Shown here: positions 36,524-44,487 of the stretch, in pieces | Layout: each line of letters opens with the position of its first letter | Position numbering within the stretch: position 1 is the first letter of the stretch | Assembly: GCA_944386015.1 (NCBI GenBank) | Contig: CALWZK010000077.1 | Coordinates: 1 to 64,000, forward strand | Direction of reading: 5' to 3' | Length of the DNA: 64,000 nucleotides | Source: an uncultured Faecalibacterium sp. | GTDB lineage: Bacteria > Bacillota > Clostridia > Oscillospirales > Ruminococcaceae | Program-made: the position numbers and the translations under genes | The notes under the pieces: model-generated | Databases searched by the model: none | Told to the model about the DNA's origin: nothing | What the model saw: the letters and a program-made list of their open reading frames with translations, nothing else

Positions 36524-36639
36524 AATAAAGTCTGGGATTGTGCCGGCAGCGCTGGCCAAATGCGAGACATTTCCGACGCACTTTCTCTGGCAGGGAAGCT
36601 GCGGTTGTGGGTAAAGAAAGTATTGTAAAGGAGCACACT

Positions 36640-37920
36640 ATGGCAAATTATTTGGAGATGAGCACCGAAGAACTGAAGGAAGAGCAGAGCAAACTGCTCA
36701 GTGCCTATGAGGACTACAAGGCCATGGGTCTGAAGCTGAATATGGCCCGCGGCAAGCCCGGCCCTCACCAGATGGACCTGTCCATGGATCTGTTCAAGAC
36801 CACCGATTACACCTCTGCAGACGGCACCGACGCCCGCAACTACGGCGATCTGGAAGGTCTGTATGAGGCCCGCCAGCTGTTTGGCGACGTGATGGGCGTC
36901 AAGCCTGAGAACGTCTTTGTGGGCGGCAACTCCAGCCTGCAGCTGATGTACTTCCTGGTCAGCATTGGCTACACCTTCGGTTTCCCGGAGTCTCCCTGCC
37001 CCTGGTCTCAGGTGGATCACCCCAAGTTTCTCTGCCCGGTGCCCGGCTATGACCGTCATTTCCGGATCACCGAGGAGTTCGGCATCGACATGATCAATGT
37101 CCCCATGACGCCGGAAGGCCCCGATATGGATATGGTGGAGAAGCTGGTGGCTGAGGATCCCACCATCAAGGGCATCTGGTGTGTGCCCCAGTACTCCAAC
37201 CCCGATGGCTATACTTACAGCGACGAAACCGTCCGCCGCTTTGCTGCCATGAAGACCGCAGCCCCCGATTTCAAGATCTTCTGGGATGAGGCCTACATCG
37301 TCCATCACCTGACCGATGAGATCATCGAGACCCCGGTTCTGCTGGAGGAGAGCAAGCCCTACGGCCATGAGGACCGCGTCTTCATGTTCACCTCCACCAG
37401 CAAGATCACCTTCCCGGGCGCCGGTGTTTCCGCTCTGGCCTGCAGCGACAACATGATGAAGTATGTCTGCAAGCGCTTCGGCGTCATGATCATCAGCTAC
37501 GACAAGATGAATCAGCTGCGCCATGTGCGGTTCCTGAAGAACAAGGCAGGCGTCCTGGCCCACATGCTCAAGCATCGCCGCCGTCTGGTGCCCGCCTTCG
37601 ACGCAGTTCGCACCACCTTTGCCCAGAAGCTGACCCCCTGCGGCGACATCGCCCACTGGACCAACCCCAAGGGCGGTTACTTCATCAGCCTGTATGTGAT
37701 GCCCGGCTGCGCCAAGCGTGTGGCACAGCTGTGCAAGGAGGCAGGCCTGGTGCTGACCGGTGCCGGCGCATCCTTCCCGTATGGCAAGGATCCTGAGGAT
37801 TCCCACCTGCGCATTGCCCCCACTTACCCCAGCCTGAGCGAGGTTGAGAAGGCATCTGACCTGCTGACCATCTGCACCCGGCTGGCCACCGTTGAGCTGC
37901 TGCTCAAGCAGAAGGCCTGA
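36640..37920 (+). CDS. Class I-fold PLP aminotransferase (MocR-type aminotransferase domain)
   Basis: A 426-residue fold-type I aminotransferase. The PLP lysine is K255 in TSTSKITFPGAG, with VPQYSNPDGYTY and FWDEAYIVHHL as the other cofactor-binding segments. Sequence character points to the group annotated as putative aspartate or alanine aminotransferases (PF12897-like); the amino-acid substrate cannot be read. It has no DNA-binding domain. AAAGGAG lies 8 bases before the ATG. It stands alone between a terminator and the element before secDF. Confidence 0.88.
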   Translation: MANYLEMSTEELKEEQSKLLSAYEDYKAMGLKLNMARGKPGPHQMDLSMDLFKTTDYTSADGTDARNYGDLEGLYEARQLFGDVMGVKPENVFVGGNSSLQLMYFLVSIGYTFGFPESPCPWSQVDHPKFLCPVPGYDRHFRITEEFGIDMINVPMTPEGPDMDMVEKLVAEDPTIKGIWCVPQYSNPDGYTYSDETVRRFAAMKTAAPDFKIFWDEAYIVHHLTDEIIETPVLLEESKPYGHEDRVFMFTSTSKITFPGAGVSALACSDNMMKYVCKRFGVMIISYDKMNQLRHVRFLKNKAGVLAHMLKHRRRLVPAFDAVRTTFAQKLTPCGDIAHWTNPKGGYFISLYVMPGCAKRVAQLCKEAGLVLTGAGASFPYGKDPEDSHLRIAPTYPSLSEVEKASDLLTICTRLATVELLLKQKA

Positions 37921-37939
37921 GCTTCCGGCTCAGAGCCTG

Positions 37940-37995
37940 TCTGAAAAGTCCCCCAGCGCTTTGCAGCCACTGTTCGGCCTGTTTGACTTTTCAGA
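37940..37995. repeat. Inverted-repeat element upstream of secDF
   Basis: TCTGAAAAGTC (37940-37950) is perfectly complementary to GACTTTTCAGA (37985-37995) across 34 bases. The outer sequence GCCTGTCTGAAAAGTC resembles ends of some insertion sequences, so this may be a small non-autonomous element or relic. No target duplication was evident. Confidence 0.5.
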
Positions 37996-38021
37996 TGCAT
38001 CCTAAAAAATCTCCTCTGCCT

Positions 38022-38037
38022 GCCCGGCTTGCCGGGC
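38022..38037 (+). other. GC-rich hairpin in the secDF leader
   Basis: Perfect GCCCGGC/GCCGGGC arms (38022-38028 with 38031-38037) around TT, about 20 bases before GGGAGGT. Could limit access to the ribosome site; no T tract. Confidence 0.4.
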
Positions 38038-38077
38038 GGGCGGGAGGTTATTTCATTGGGAGGTTTCCAAGAATTAT

Positions 38078-40396
38078 ATGAAAACAAAAGGCAGAGCATG
38101 GCATCTCGTGGTCCCGGTGCTGCTGATCGTGGCGTTTGCAATCACTGCGTTCTTCGGCGTATCCGTGAAATACGGAGATGTGACCACAACCTACATCAAA
38201 GGTGTGTCGGATATCCGTTTCGGTGTGGATATCAAAGGCGGCGTCAATGTGACGTTCCTGCCCTCCGACGGCTTTGATGCAACGGACGAGCAGCTGGATG
38301 CAGCCCAGTCGGTCATCGAAAACCGTCTGGTCGCCCTGAACATCACCGATTACGAACTCTATGCAGACTACAATCAGGACAGCCTGATCCTGGAGTTCCC
38401 CTGGCAGTCGGACGAGACCAATTTCGATCCCGAGGCTGCCATCCAGGAGATCGGCACCACCGCATACCTGACCTTCCGGGAGGGGAGCAGTGCCGACGGC
38501 ACCCTGATCCTGGACGGCTCCAGCGTTGAAAAGGCCACTGCTCAGTATGGCCCCGTCACCGACGGCGGTGCATCCGAGTACTACGTGGCCCTGGAATTTG
38601 ATTCGGAGGGCGCAGCCGCCTTTGGCGACGCCACCACCCGTCTGTACCAGGACGGCGGCACCATTAGCATCTGGCTGGATGATCAGAACATCAGTGTCGC
38701 CACCGTCAATTCCGCCATCACCGATGGCAAGGCTGTGATCACCGGCTCCAACTTCACCCGGGACGACGTAGTCACCCTGGCCCGCCAGATCAATTCGGGC
38801 GCGCTGCCCTTTGCCCTGACGGTGGACAGCTACTCCACCATCAGCCCCACTCTGGGCGAGAACAGCCTGGAAGCCATGGTCTACGCCGGCATCATTGCCT
38901 TTGTGCTGATCTTCATCATCATGATTTCCATGTACCGTCTGCCCGGTGTGCTGGCCAGCGTGGCCCTGCTGGGCCAGGTGGCTGCAACCCTGGCTTTTGT
39001 GTCGGGTTACTTCCCGGTGTTCAACAGCTTTACCCTGACTCTGCCCGGCATCGCCGGTATCATCCTGGCCATCGGTATGGGCGTTGACGCCAACATCATC
39101 ACGGCTGAGCGCATCAAAGAGGAACTGCGCAGCGGCAAGTCTCTGCCCGGCGCCCTCAAGAGCGGTTTTGCCCGCGGCCTGACCCCCGTCATTGACGGCA
39201 ACGTCACCATCGTGATTGTGGCCATCGTGCTGATGGGCGCCTTTGGCCCCACCGACGGCATCTTTGCCCGGCTGCTGAACTTTGTGTTCTTTGCCTTTGG
39301 CGCTTCCACCGCCGGCACCATCTATGCCTTCGGCTACACCCTGCTGACCGGCGTTCTGCTGAACTTCGTGTTCGGCGTTTTCTGCACCCGCGTCATGATC
39401 GCCGGCGCTGCCTCCATCAAGGCACTCCAGAACCCCTGGCTCTACGGCGCTGACCGCGAGAAGAAGGAGCCCCGGAAGATTGATTTCACCGGCAAGCGGA
39501 AGGCCTTCCTGACCTTCTCCACCTGCCTAATGGCCGCCATCGTGCTGTGCGCTGTGGTGCTGGGCGTCAAGATGGACACCGAGTTCACCGGCGGCGCCAT
39601 GATCACCCTGAGCTATGAAGGCACCCCCGATCTCTCGGCTGTGCAGCAGACCGCAGAGACCGCTCTGGGCGGCACCGACCTCACCGTCCAGACCGGTGAA
39701 AACGTGGCCACCGGCGAGTCCACCATCAAGATCTCGATGCCCGGCCGCGAGACTGTGACCACCGATCAGGTGACCGGCCTGCTGGACAGCCTGGGGGAGA
39801 GCTTCCCGGATAACAGCTTTGCCCAGCTGTCCCTGAGCAACGTCAGCCCGGCCATGGGTACCCGCTTCCTCCAGAAGAGCCTGGTGGCTGTGGTGTTCGC
39901 CCTGGCCCTGATCCTGATCTACATTGCAATTCGCTTCAGAAACATCGGCGGCCTGACCGGCGGTGCCATGGCCATCCTGGCCCTGCTGAATGACCTGATG
40001 GTGATCTTCGGCGTCTTCGTCGTCCTGCGGGCGCCGCTGGACGGCAACTTCATCGCCGCCCTGCTGACCATCCTGGGCTACTCGGTCAACGATACCGTCG
40101 TCATCTACGACCGGATCCGTGAGAACCGCAAACTGCTGGGCAAGAAGGCTTCCTTCCCTGAGCTGGTCAACCAGTCTCTGAACCAGTCTCTCCGCCGTAC
40201 CCTGATGACCACCATCACCACGGTGGCTGCGCTGGCGGTCATGTGCATCGTTTCGGTGCTGTATGGCCTGGACAGCATCTTCACCTTTGCCTTCCCCCTG
40301 ATGATGGGCATGATCAGCGGCGTGTACACTTCGCTGTGCGTTTCCACTTCTGCATGGATTACCTGGACGGGCCGCAAAAACAAGCAGAAGAACTAA
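38078..40396 (+). CDS. secDF: Fused protein-export membrane protein SecDF
   Basis: SecD and SecF use the proton gradient to aid protein export through SecYEG. This 772-residue single polypeptide contains SecD (about residues 1-390) and SecF (about 465-772), as in Bacillus, each with six predicted membrane helices and one external domain. Conserved motifs include GVDIKGG, GMGVDANIITAERIKEE and YSVNDTVVIYDRIREN. The ATG at 38078 is used although the nearest good ribosome site, GGGAGGT at 38058-38064, is unusually far (13 bases); no better in-frame start exists. Confidence 0.96.
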   Translation: MKTKGRAWHLVVPVLLIVAFAITAFFGVSVKYGDVTTTYIKGVSDIRFGVDIKGGVNVTFLPSDGFDATDEQLDAAQSVIENRLVALNITDYELYADYNQDSLILEFPWQSDETNFDPEAAIQEIGTTAYLTFREGSSADGTLILDGSSVEKATAQYGPVTDGGASEYYVALEFDSEGAAAFGDATTRLYQDGGTISIWLDDQNISVATVNSAITDGKAVITGSNFTRDDVVTLARQINSGALPFALTVDSYSTISPTLGENSLEAMVYAGIIAFVLIFIIMISMYRLPGVLASVALLGQVAATLAFVSGYFPVFNSFTLTLPGIAGIILAIGMGVDANIITAERIKEELRSGKSLPGALKSGFARGLTPVIDGNVTIVIVAIVLMGAFGPTDGIFARLLNFVFFAFGASTAGTIYAFGYTLLTGVLLNFVFGVFCTRVMIAGAASIKALQNPWLYGADREKKEPRKIDFTGKRKAFLTFSTCLMAAIVLCAVVLGVKMDTEFTGGAMITLSYEGTPDLSAVQQTAETALGGTDLTVQTGENVATGESTIKISMPGRETVTTDQVTGLLDSLGESFPDNSFAQLSLSNVSPAMGTRFLQKSLVAVVFALALILIYIAIRFRNIGGLTGGAMAILALLNDLMVIFGVFVVLRAPLDGNFIAALLTILGYSVNDTVVIYDRIRENRKLLGKKASFPELVNQSLNQSLRRTLMTTITTVAALAVMCIVSVLYGLDSIFTFAFPLMMGMISGVYTSLCVSTSAWITWTGRKNKQKN

Positions 40397-40443
40397 TCCT
40401 TTGCCGGGCTGACCGGATCACTTAGAAAAATGGAGGACACACT

Positions 40444-40905
40444 ATGAAATGCCCCTATTGCGGCGGCGAAGAGTCCAAGGTGATTGATTCCCGCCCAACA
40501 GAAGATGGTGAGCGGATTCGCCGCCGCCGTGAGTGCCTGGCCTGCCACAAGCGGTTCACCACTTATGAGGCGGTGGAAACGCTGCCCCTGATGGTCATCA
40601 AAAAGAACAACTCGCGGGAGCCCTTTGACCGTCAGAAAGTGCTCAACGGCATGCTCCGTTCCTGCGCCCAGCGGCCCGTCAGCTACGAGCAGCTGGAACA
40701 GGCGGTGAGCAACATTGAGCAGACCCTGCTCAGCAGCTACGACCGCGAGGTCAGCAGCGTCCAGATTGGCGAGCTCGCCATGCAGGAGCTGAAGAAGATC
40801 GACGAAGTGGCCTATGTCCGCTTCGCCTCGGTCTACCGGCGCTTCGCCGATGTGGAGAGCTTCTTCTCAGAACTGGAACAGCTGATGAAGGACCGCAAAC
40901 CCTGA
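40444..40905 (+). CDS. nrdR: Transcriptional repressor NrdR
   Basis: NrdR represses ribonucleotide reductase genes in response to nucleotides. The 153-residue protein has the N-terminal zinc ribbon (CPYCGG and [12 protein letters not shown]) followed by the ATP-cone domain. GGAGG lies 7 bases before the ATG. No nrd genes are nearby, so its targets are elsewhere. Confidence 0.97.
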   Translation: MKCPYCGGEESKVIDSRPTEDGERIRRRRECLACHKRFTTYEAVETLPLMVIKKNNSREPFDRQKVLNGMLRSCAQRPVSYEQLEQAVSNIEQTLLSSYDREVSSVQIGELAMQELKKIDEVAYVRFASVYRRFADVESFFSELEQLMKDRKP

Positions 40906-40923
40906 ACCACTTAATCACCTCAA

Positions 40924-40963
40924 ACAGCCCGGATGCCTGTGCATCCGGGCTGTTTTTGTTTTG
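40924..40963. terminator. Terminator after nrdR, shared with the DUF4363 gene
   Basis: Perfect 13-bp stem ACAGCCCGGATGC (40924-40936) / GCATCCGGGCTGT (40941-40953), loop CTGT, followed by TTTTGTTTTG. The convergent minus-strand gene ends at 40975 and may use it as well. Confidence 0.93.
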
Positions 40964-40974
40964 AGGGATGCCTT

Positions 40975-41343
40975 TCAAAGCCAGCGGCGGGTCAGCCAGT
41001 CAATGCTCTCTGCCTGGAAAGAGGCCCGGCCTATTTCGCCCCGGGCTTCTTCCCGGGAGCCCTCGGTCAGATAGCTGGCAGCAGCCCTGAGATAGGCTTC
41101 CAGCTCCAGGAAATCCTCGGTGCGCAGATACAGCACACTGCTCCGGCGCATGGCCTCGCAGAGGGATGCGCCTTCCAGGACAGCCTGGTGCGCCCGGGGC
41201 AGGTCGTCCTGGTCCAGCGCCTGACCGGCGGTTTCCAGCTGGGCCGTCACCTGATCGGCGAAGTTTCTGACCCGATAGGTACTGTAGCAGGTCAGCAGCA
41301 GGATGGCCGCAACAATCCCCAGGCACAGCCAGATTCGCTTCAT
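40975..41343 (-). CDS. DUF4363-like membrane-anchored protein
   Basis: A 122-residue protein with an N-terminal membrane helix (about 4-22) and an external helical domain of roughly 100 residues, matching the DUF4363 type often paired with DUF421 genes in spore-forming clostridia. Its function is unknown. The ATG forms an ATGA overlap with the DUF421 stop, so the two are coupled. It lies tail to tail with nrdR. Confidence 0.7.
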   Translation of the reverse strand: MKRIWLCLGIVAAILLLTCYSTYRVRNFADQVTAQLETAGQALDQDDLPRAHQAVLEGASLCEAMRRSSVLYLRTEDFLELEAYLRAAASYLTEGSREEARGEIGRASFQAESIDWLTRRWL

Positions 41344-42053
41344 ATTCCACCAGCTCCTTTTTCGGGCGCCCTGTCGGGGGCGCCTTTTTGTTTGCGCAGA
41401 AGAAAGTAATCCTCGGTGTCGTTGCCCAGCAGCAGAAGGATCTCACTGACCAGCAGGGTGTTGGCAGCGGCGGTATGCTCCAGCCAGACCTGGTCCTTGC
41501 CGCAGAAGCGGAGGTTGTCCTCCAGCACCTGGCCGTCCACCACCAGAGGAATGGTGGCCTGTGCCTTCTGAACCGCCACCCCCAGATCCGCCAGGGTTAC
41601 CGTTTCCTTGGCAGGCTTGCGGGCCACCGAAAGGCTGCCGTTGGTCTCTACAATGGCGTAGGAGACATCCCGGGGGTCAAAGATTTCCTTGCCCCGCAGC
41701 GCCTCCATCAGGTCTGCGGCAGTCAGCCGGAGCATCCGCAGGGCATTCTGATCGATCTGCCCGTTGAGGATCACGGTTTTGGGCCGGCCGGACAGCAAAT
41801 TGGAAAAGCGCTGGCTGTAAAAGCTGAGCACCGAGCCCAGCAGTTCCAGCAGCGCAATCAGGAACAGGGGAACCAGGCTGGCTGTAATGGGAACCTCCTC
41901 CGACTCAATCGAGATGGAGGCCAGATTGGAGATCAGCATGGTGGATACAAGTTCCTCGGGCTGCAGCTCTCCCAGCTGGCGTTTTCCCATCAAGCGCATG
42001 GCAAACAGCACGCACAGGTAAATCAGGGCGGTGCGGAAAAGAAGCAATTTCAA
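41340..42053 (-). CDS. DUF421 (YetF-like) membrane protein
   Basis: A 237-residue protein with three N-terminal membrane helices (about 3-85) containing MGKRQLGELQPEELVSTMLISN, a family signature, followed by the two soluble DUF421 repeats (SGRPKTVILNGQIDQNALR). YetF-type proteins are found in spore membranes of Bacillus and relatives. The start is a TTG at 42051-42053 with AAGGAGG at 7 bases; the open frame continues 24 codons upstream without a ribosome site. It is divergent from the gerA-type operon, with 93 bases between starts. Confidence 0.88.
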   Translation of the reverse strand: MKLLLFRTALIYLCVLFAMRLMGKRQLGELQPEELVSTMLISNLASISIESEEVPITASLVPLFLIALLELLGSVLSFYSQRFSNLLSGRPKTVILNGQIDQNALRMLRLTAADLMEALRGKEIFDPRDVSYAIVETNGSLSVARKPAKETVTLADLGVAVQKAQATIPLVVDGQVLEDNLRFCGKDQVWLEHTAAANTLLVSEILLLLGNDTEDYFLLRKQKGAPDRAPEKGAGGI

Positions 42054-42086
42054 AGGACTGTCCTCCTTTTGCGTCCGGGCGGCCGG

Positions 42087-42116
42087 GTATGAACCCGGTG
42101 TCTTTCGGGCATACTG
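42087..42116. promoter_or_regulatory. SigG/SigF-like, nearly symmetric divergent promoter
   Basis: On the plus strand GTATG (42087-42091), 18 bases, CATACTG (42110-42116) resembles the Bacillus SigG pattern (GHATR, 17-18 bp, CATnnTA). The core GTATG-18-CATAC is its own reverse complement, so a weaker copy points toward DUF421. Position between a germination operon and a spore-type membrane gene supports a forespore promoter; the motifs are short. Confidence 0.45.
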
Positions 42117-42146
42117 GGTTTGCAATCAGAAAAGGACGGTGAACCT

Positions 42147-43610
42147 GTGGGAATGGAGCAGCTCACAATCAAACTCAGTGAAAACCTGGCGGAACTCAAT
42201 ACCATGTTTGGCGCCTCAGCTGATTATTATGCAAAGCAGATCAGCATCTGCGGCTGCCCGGCGGCCATCCTTTTGTTTGACGGCATGGCCAGCCTGTCTT
42301 CCCTCTGGACCGTTTTGCTGGACGCTGTCAACCGGGAGGACCAGTTCACCGATTTTGAGCAGGCCCCGCCCCCGGGCCAGAGGATTTACGATCACCTGAT
42401 GCATCATTCCGACCTGCCGGCGGAGAGTGTCCCGGTGCGCTCACTGGATGATGTGGTGATGCGGCTAACCGCGGGCTTTGCCGTTCTGCTGCTGGATGGG
42501 TGCAGCCAGGGGATCGCCTTTTCGGTCCAGAGCCTCAAGTTCCGGTCCATTGGCGAGCCTTCCGGGGAGGGCAACCTCCGTGGCAGCCGGGAGGGTTTTT
42601 CAGATCTGCTGCGGGTGAATCTGAGCTTGCTGCGCCGCCTGATCCGGAACGATGCCCTGGTGATGGAAGTTTCCCAGGCCGATACAGACATGAAAACAGA
42701 ATACGCCCTGTGTTACCGCCGGGACAAGGCAGACGCCCAGGTTGTGGCCAAAGTGCGGGAGATTCTGAAAAGCGCCAAACCGGAATTGCTTCTGGATTCC
42801 AGCTACTTCGTGCCTTGGCTGCTGCCGGTCCGCTACCGGCTTTTTACCCCTGTGAGCTATACCGAGCGCCCCGCAGTAGCCGCAGCCAAACTCTGTGAGG
42901 GCAAGATTGTGATTATGGTGAACGGCAGCCCTTCGGTTTTGGTATTGCCGGCACTGTTTGCAGAGAACTTTGAGTGTCTGGATGACTACGCCACCACCGC
43001 CTTCTTTTCCTCCTTCATCCGGATTTTGAAGTACGCATCTTTTTATCTGACCATCTTTCTGCCGGGGGTTTTTGTCTGCCTGGCCGTCTACCTGCCCGAG
43101 CTGATTCCTCCCCAGCTGCTCTCCAAAATTGCCGCTGCCGAGCAGGGGACACCGCTGCCCCTTTTCGCGGAAATGGTGATGGTTATCCTGATCCTGGAGC
43201 TGATCCGGGAGGCAGGGCTTCGGATGCCCCAGTCCCTGGGGCACTCGGTAAGCCTGGTGGCTGCCCTGATCATCGGCGACGCTGCTGTTGCCGCCGGGCT
43301 GATGAGCACCCCGGTAATCCTGACCGCCTGCATCACCTCGGTGGCCCTGTTCATCACGCCCTCTCTGTATGAGCCAGCCACCCTGCTGCGCCTGATGGTG
43401 GTGGTGGCAGCCGGACTGGCCGGGCCGGTTGGGCTGGCCGGCATCTTCCTGGTATTCCTGTTCAGCTTGTCTGATGTGTCTGCCATGGGGGTGCCTTATC
43501 TGGCCCAGCATCCATTCCCCCATAAACCACTGGCAGAGGACGGCGTCATTCGCCGGGACTACCGGCGGATGTCACGCCAGCCCTTCAACATTTGGCAGAG
43601 GAGGGGATGA
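42147..43610 (+). CDS. GerA-family spore germination protein (GerAA/SpoVAF-like)
   Basis: A 487-residue protein with a large N-terminal cytoplasmic domain (to about 275, including TDMKTEYALCYRRDKADAQVV) and a C-terminal membrane domain with about five helices; LPGVFVCLAVYLPELIPPQLL and the EMVMVILILELIREAGLRMP segment are characteristic of the GerA/SpoVAF family. Such proteins form the A subunit of nutrient germination receptors or act with SpoVA. The GTG at 42147 is preferred because AAAGGA lies 10 bases upstream; ATG 42153 is the alternative. It heads an operon with a GerAB-like gene and spoIVB. Confidence 0.87.
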   Translation: MGMEQLTIKLSENLAELNTMFGASADYYAKQISICGCPAAILLFDGMASLSSLWTVLLDAVNREDQFTDFEQAPPPGQRIYDHLMHHSDLPAESVPVRSLDDVVMRLTAGFAVLLLDGCSQGIAFSVQSLKFRSIGEPSGEGNLRGSREGFSDLLRVNLSLLRRLIRNDALVMEVSQADTDMKTEYALCYRRDKADAQVVAKVREILKSAKPELLLDSSYFVPWLLPVRYRLFTPVSYTERPAVAAAKLCEGKIVIMVNGSPSVLVLPALFAENFECLDDYATTAFFSSFIRILKYASFYLTIFLPGVFVCLAVYLPELIPPQLLSKIAAAEQGTPLPLFAEMVMVILILELIREAGLRMPQSLGHSVSLVAALIIGDAAVAAGLMSTPVILTACITSVALFITPSLYEPATLLRLMVVVAAGLAGPVGLAGIFLVFLFSLSDVSAMGVPYLAQHPFPHKPLAEDGVIRRDYRRMSRQPFNIWQRRG

Positions 43611-43611
43611 G

Positions 43612-44487
43612 GTGAACGAGGAAAACAAAGGCGGCTTTTCCACGTCTGCTCTGGGCCTTGGCCTTGTCACAGCCACCCTGGCAGAACGCTTTTACAGCCC
43701 GGCGGGGGAGTACACAGCCCGCAGCACCATCCTGCTGGGGTTCCTCAGCACCCTGGGTCTGGTGATCGGTGCAGGCTGCTTTTACCTTCTGGCCATGAAA
43801 TGCCAGCTGTTCACCGGCCAAGGGTTTCTCACCCGGCTGGGGGCCTGGATCTTTTTTGGCTGGTTTGGTCTGGAATTGATCCGCACTGCATCCGCGGCCC
43901 AGACCATCTGCCGGGAGCACTTTGGCTCCAACGGTCTGATCGCCGTTCTGCCCGTTCTGCTGCTGGTCTCCTGGGAGATGAAGACCAGCGCCCTGGACAG
44001 GTCTGCCAGGGCCGTCTGGTGGCTGCTGGCAGCTGGAATCTTGATATGCCTGGCAGGTGTCTGGGGCCAGATGCACTGGCAGAAGCTGTTTGACCCGGAG
44101 GGTGCCTCCCTGTGGGGCAGCGGCTGGCCGCCGGTGCCCATCTATCCGGAATACTTTGCGCTGCCGCTTCTTTGCCGGCGAAATAAAATCCGTCAGGGTG
44201 TGCTGCTGCCTTTTTGGAGTTACGGGGTCCAGGCCGGCTACGCGCTGGTTCTGGAGCTCGTGCTGGGCCGCGTAGCAGGCTCGGGATACAGGGGACTGGA
44301 AGTGCTCCGGGCCTGGGCGCTGGGGTATTTTTCCCGCCTGGATGCCCTGCTGCTGCTTTTGTGGCTCACCGCAGCCCTTTGGAGAATCTGTCTGCTGGCC
44401 TATCTGCTGCGCACCCTCTGGCAGAACGGCATCGGAGTTAAAAAGAAACCAGGGATTCAAAAACAAGACAAGGGAGTGCAAACGTGA
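43612..44487 (+). CDS. Integral membrane protein, possible divergent GerAB-type permease
   Basis: A 291-residue protein with about seven predicted membrane segments. It is not clearly recognised, but the C-terminal segment YFSRLDALLLLLWLTAALWR resembles the R-[LI]-[DE] helix found in GerAB proteins, and the position after a GerAA-type gene is that of gerAB. It is shorter than usual GerAB, and no GerAC lipoprotein gene follows. The GTG at 43612 begins one base after the gerA stop, with GAGGAGGGG upstream. Its stop overlaps the spoIVB start as GTGA. GerAB identity is inference. Confidence 0.55.
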   Translation: MNEENKGGFSTSALGLGLVTATLAERFYSPAGEYTARSTILLGFLSTLGLVIGAGCFYLLAMKCQLFTGQGFLTRLGAWIFFGWFGLELIRTASAAQTICREHFGSNGLIAVLPVLLLVSWEMKTSALDRSARAVWWLLAAGILICLAGVWGQMHWQKLFDPEGASLWGSGWPPVPIYPEYFALPLLCRRNKIRQGVLLPFWSYGVQAGYALVLELVLGRVAGSGYRGLEVLRAWALGYFSRLDALLLLLWLTAALWRICLLAYLLRTLWQNGIGVKKKPGIQKQDKGVQT

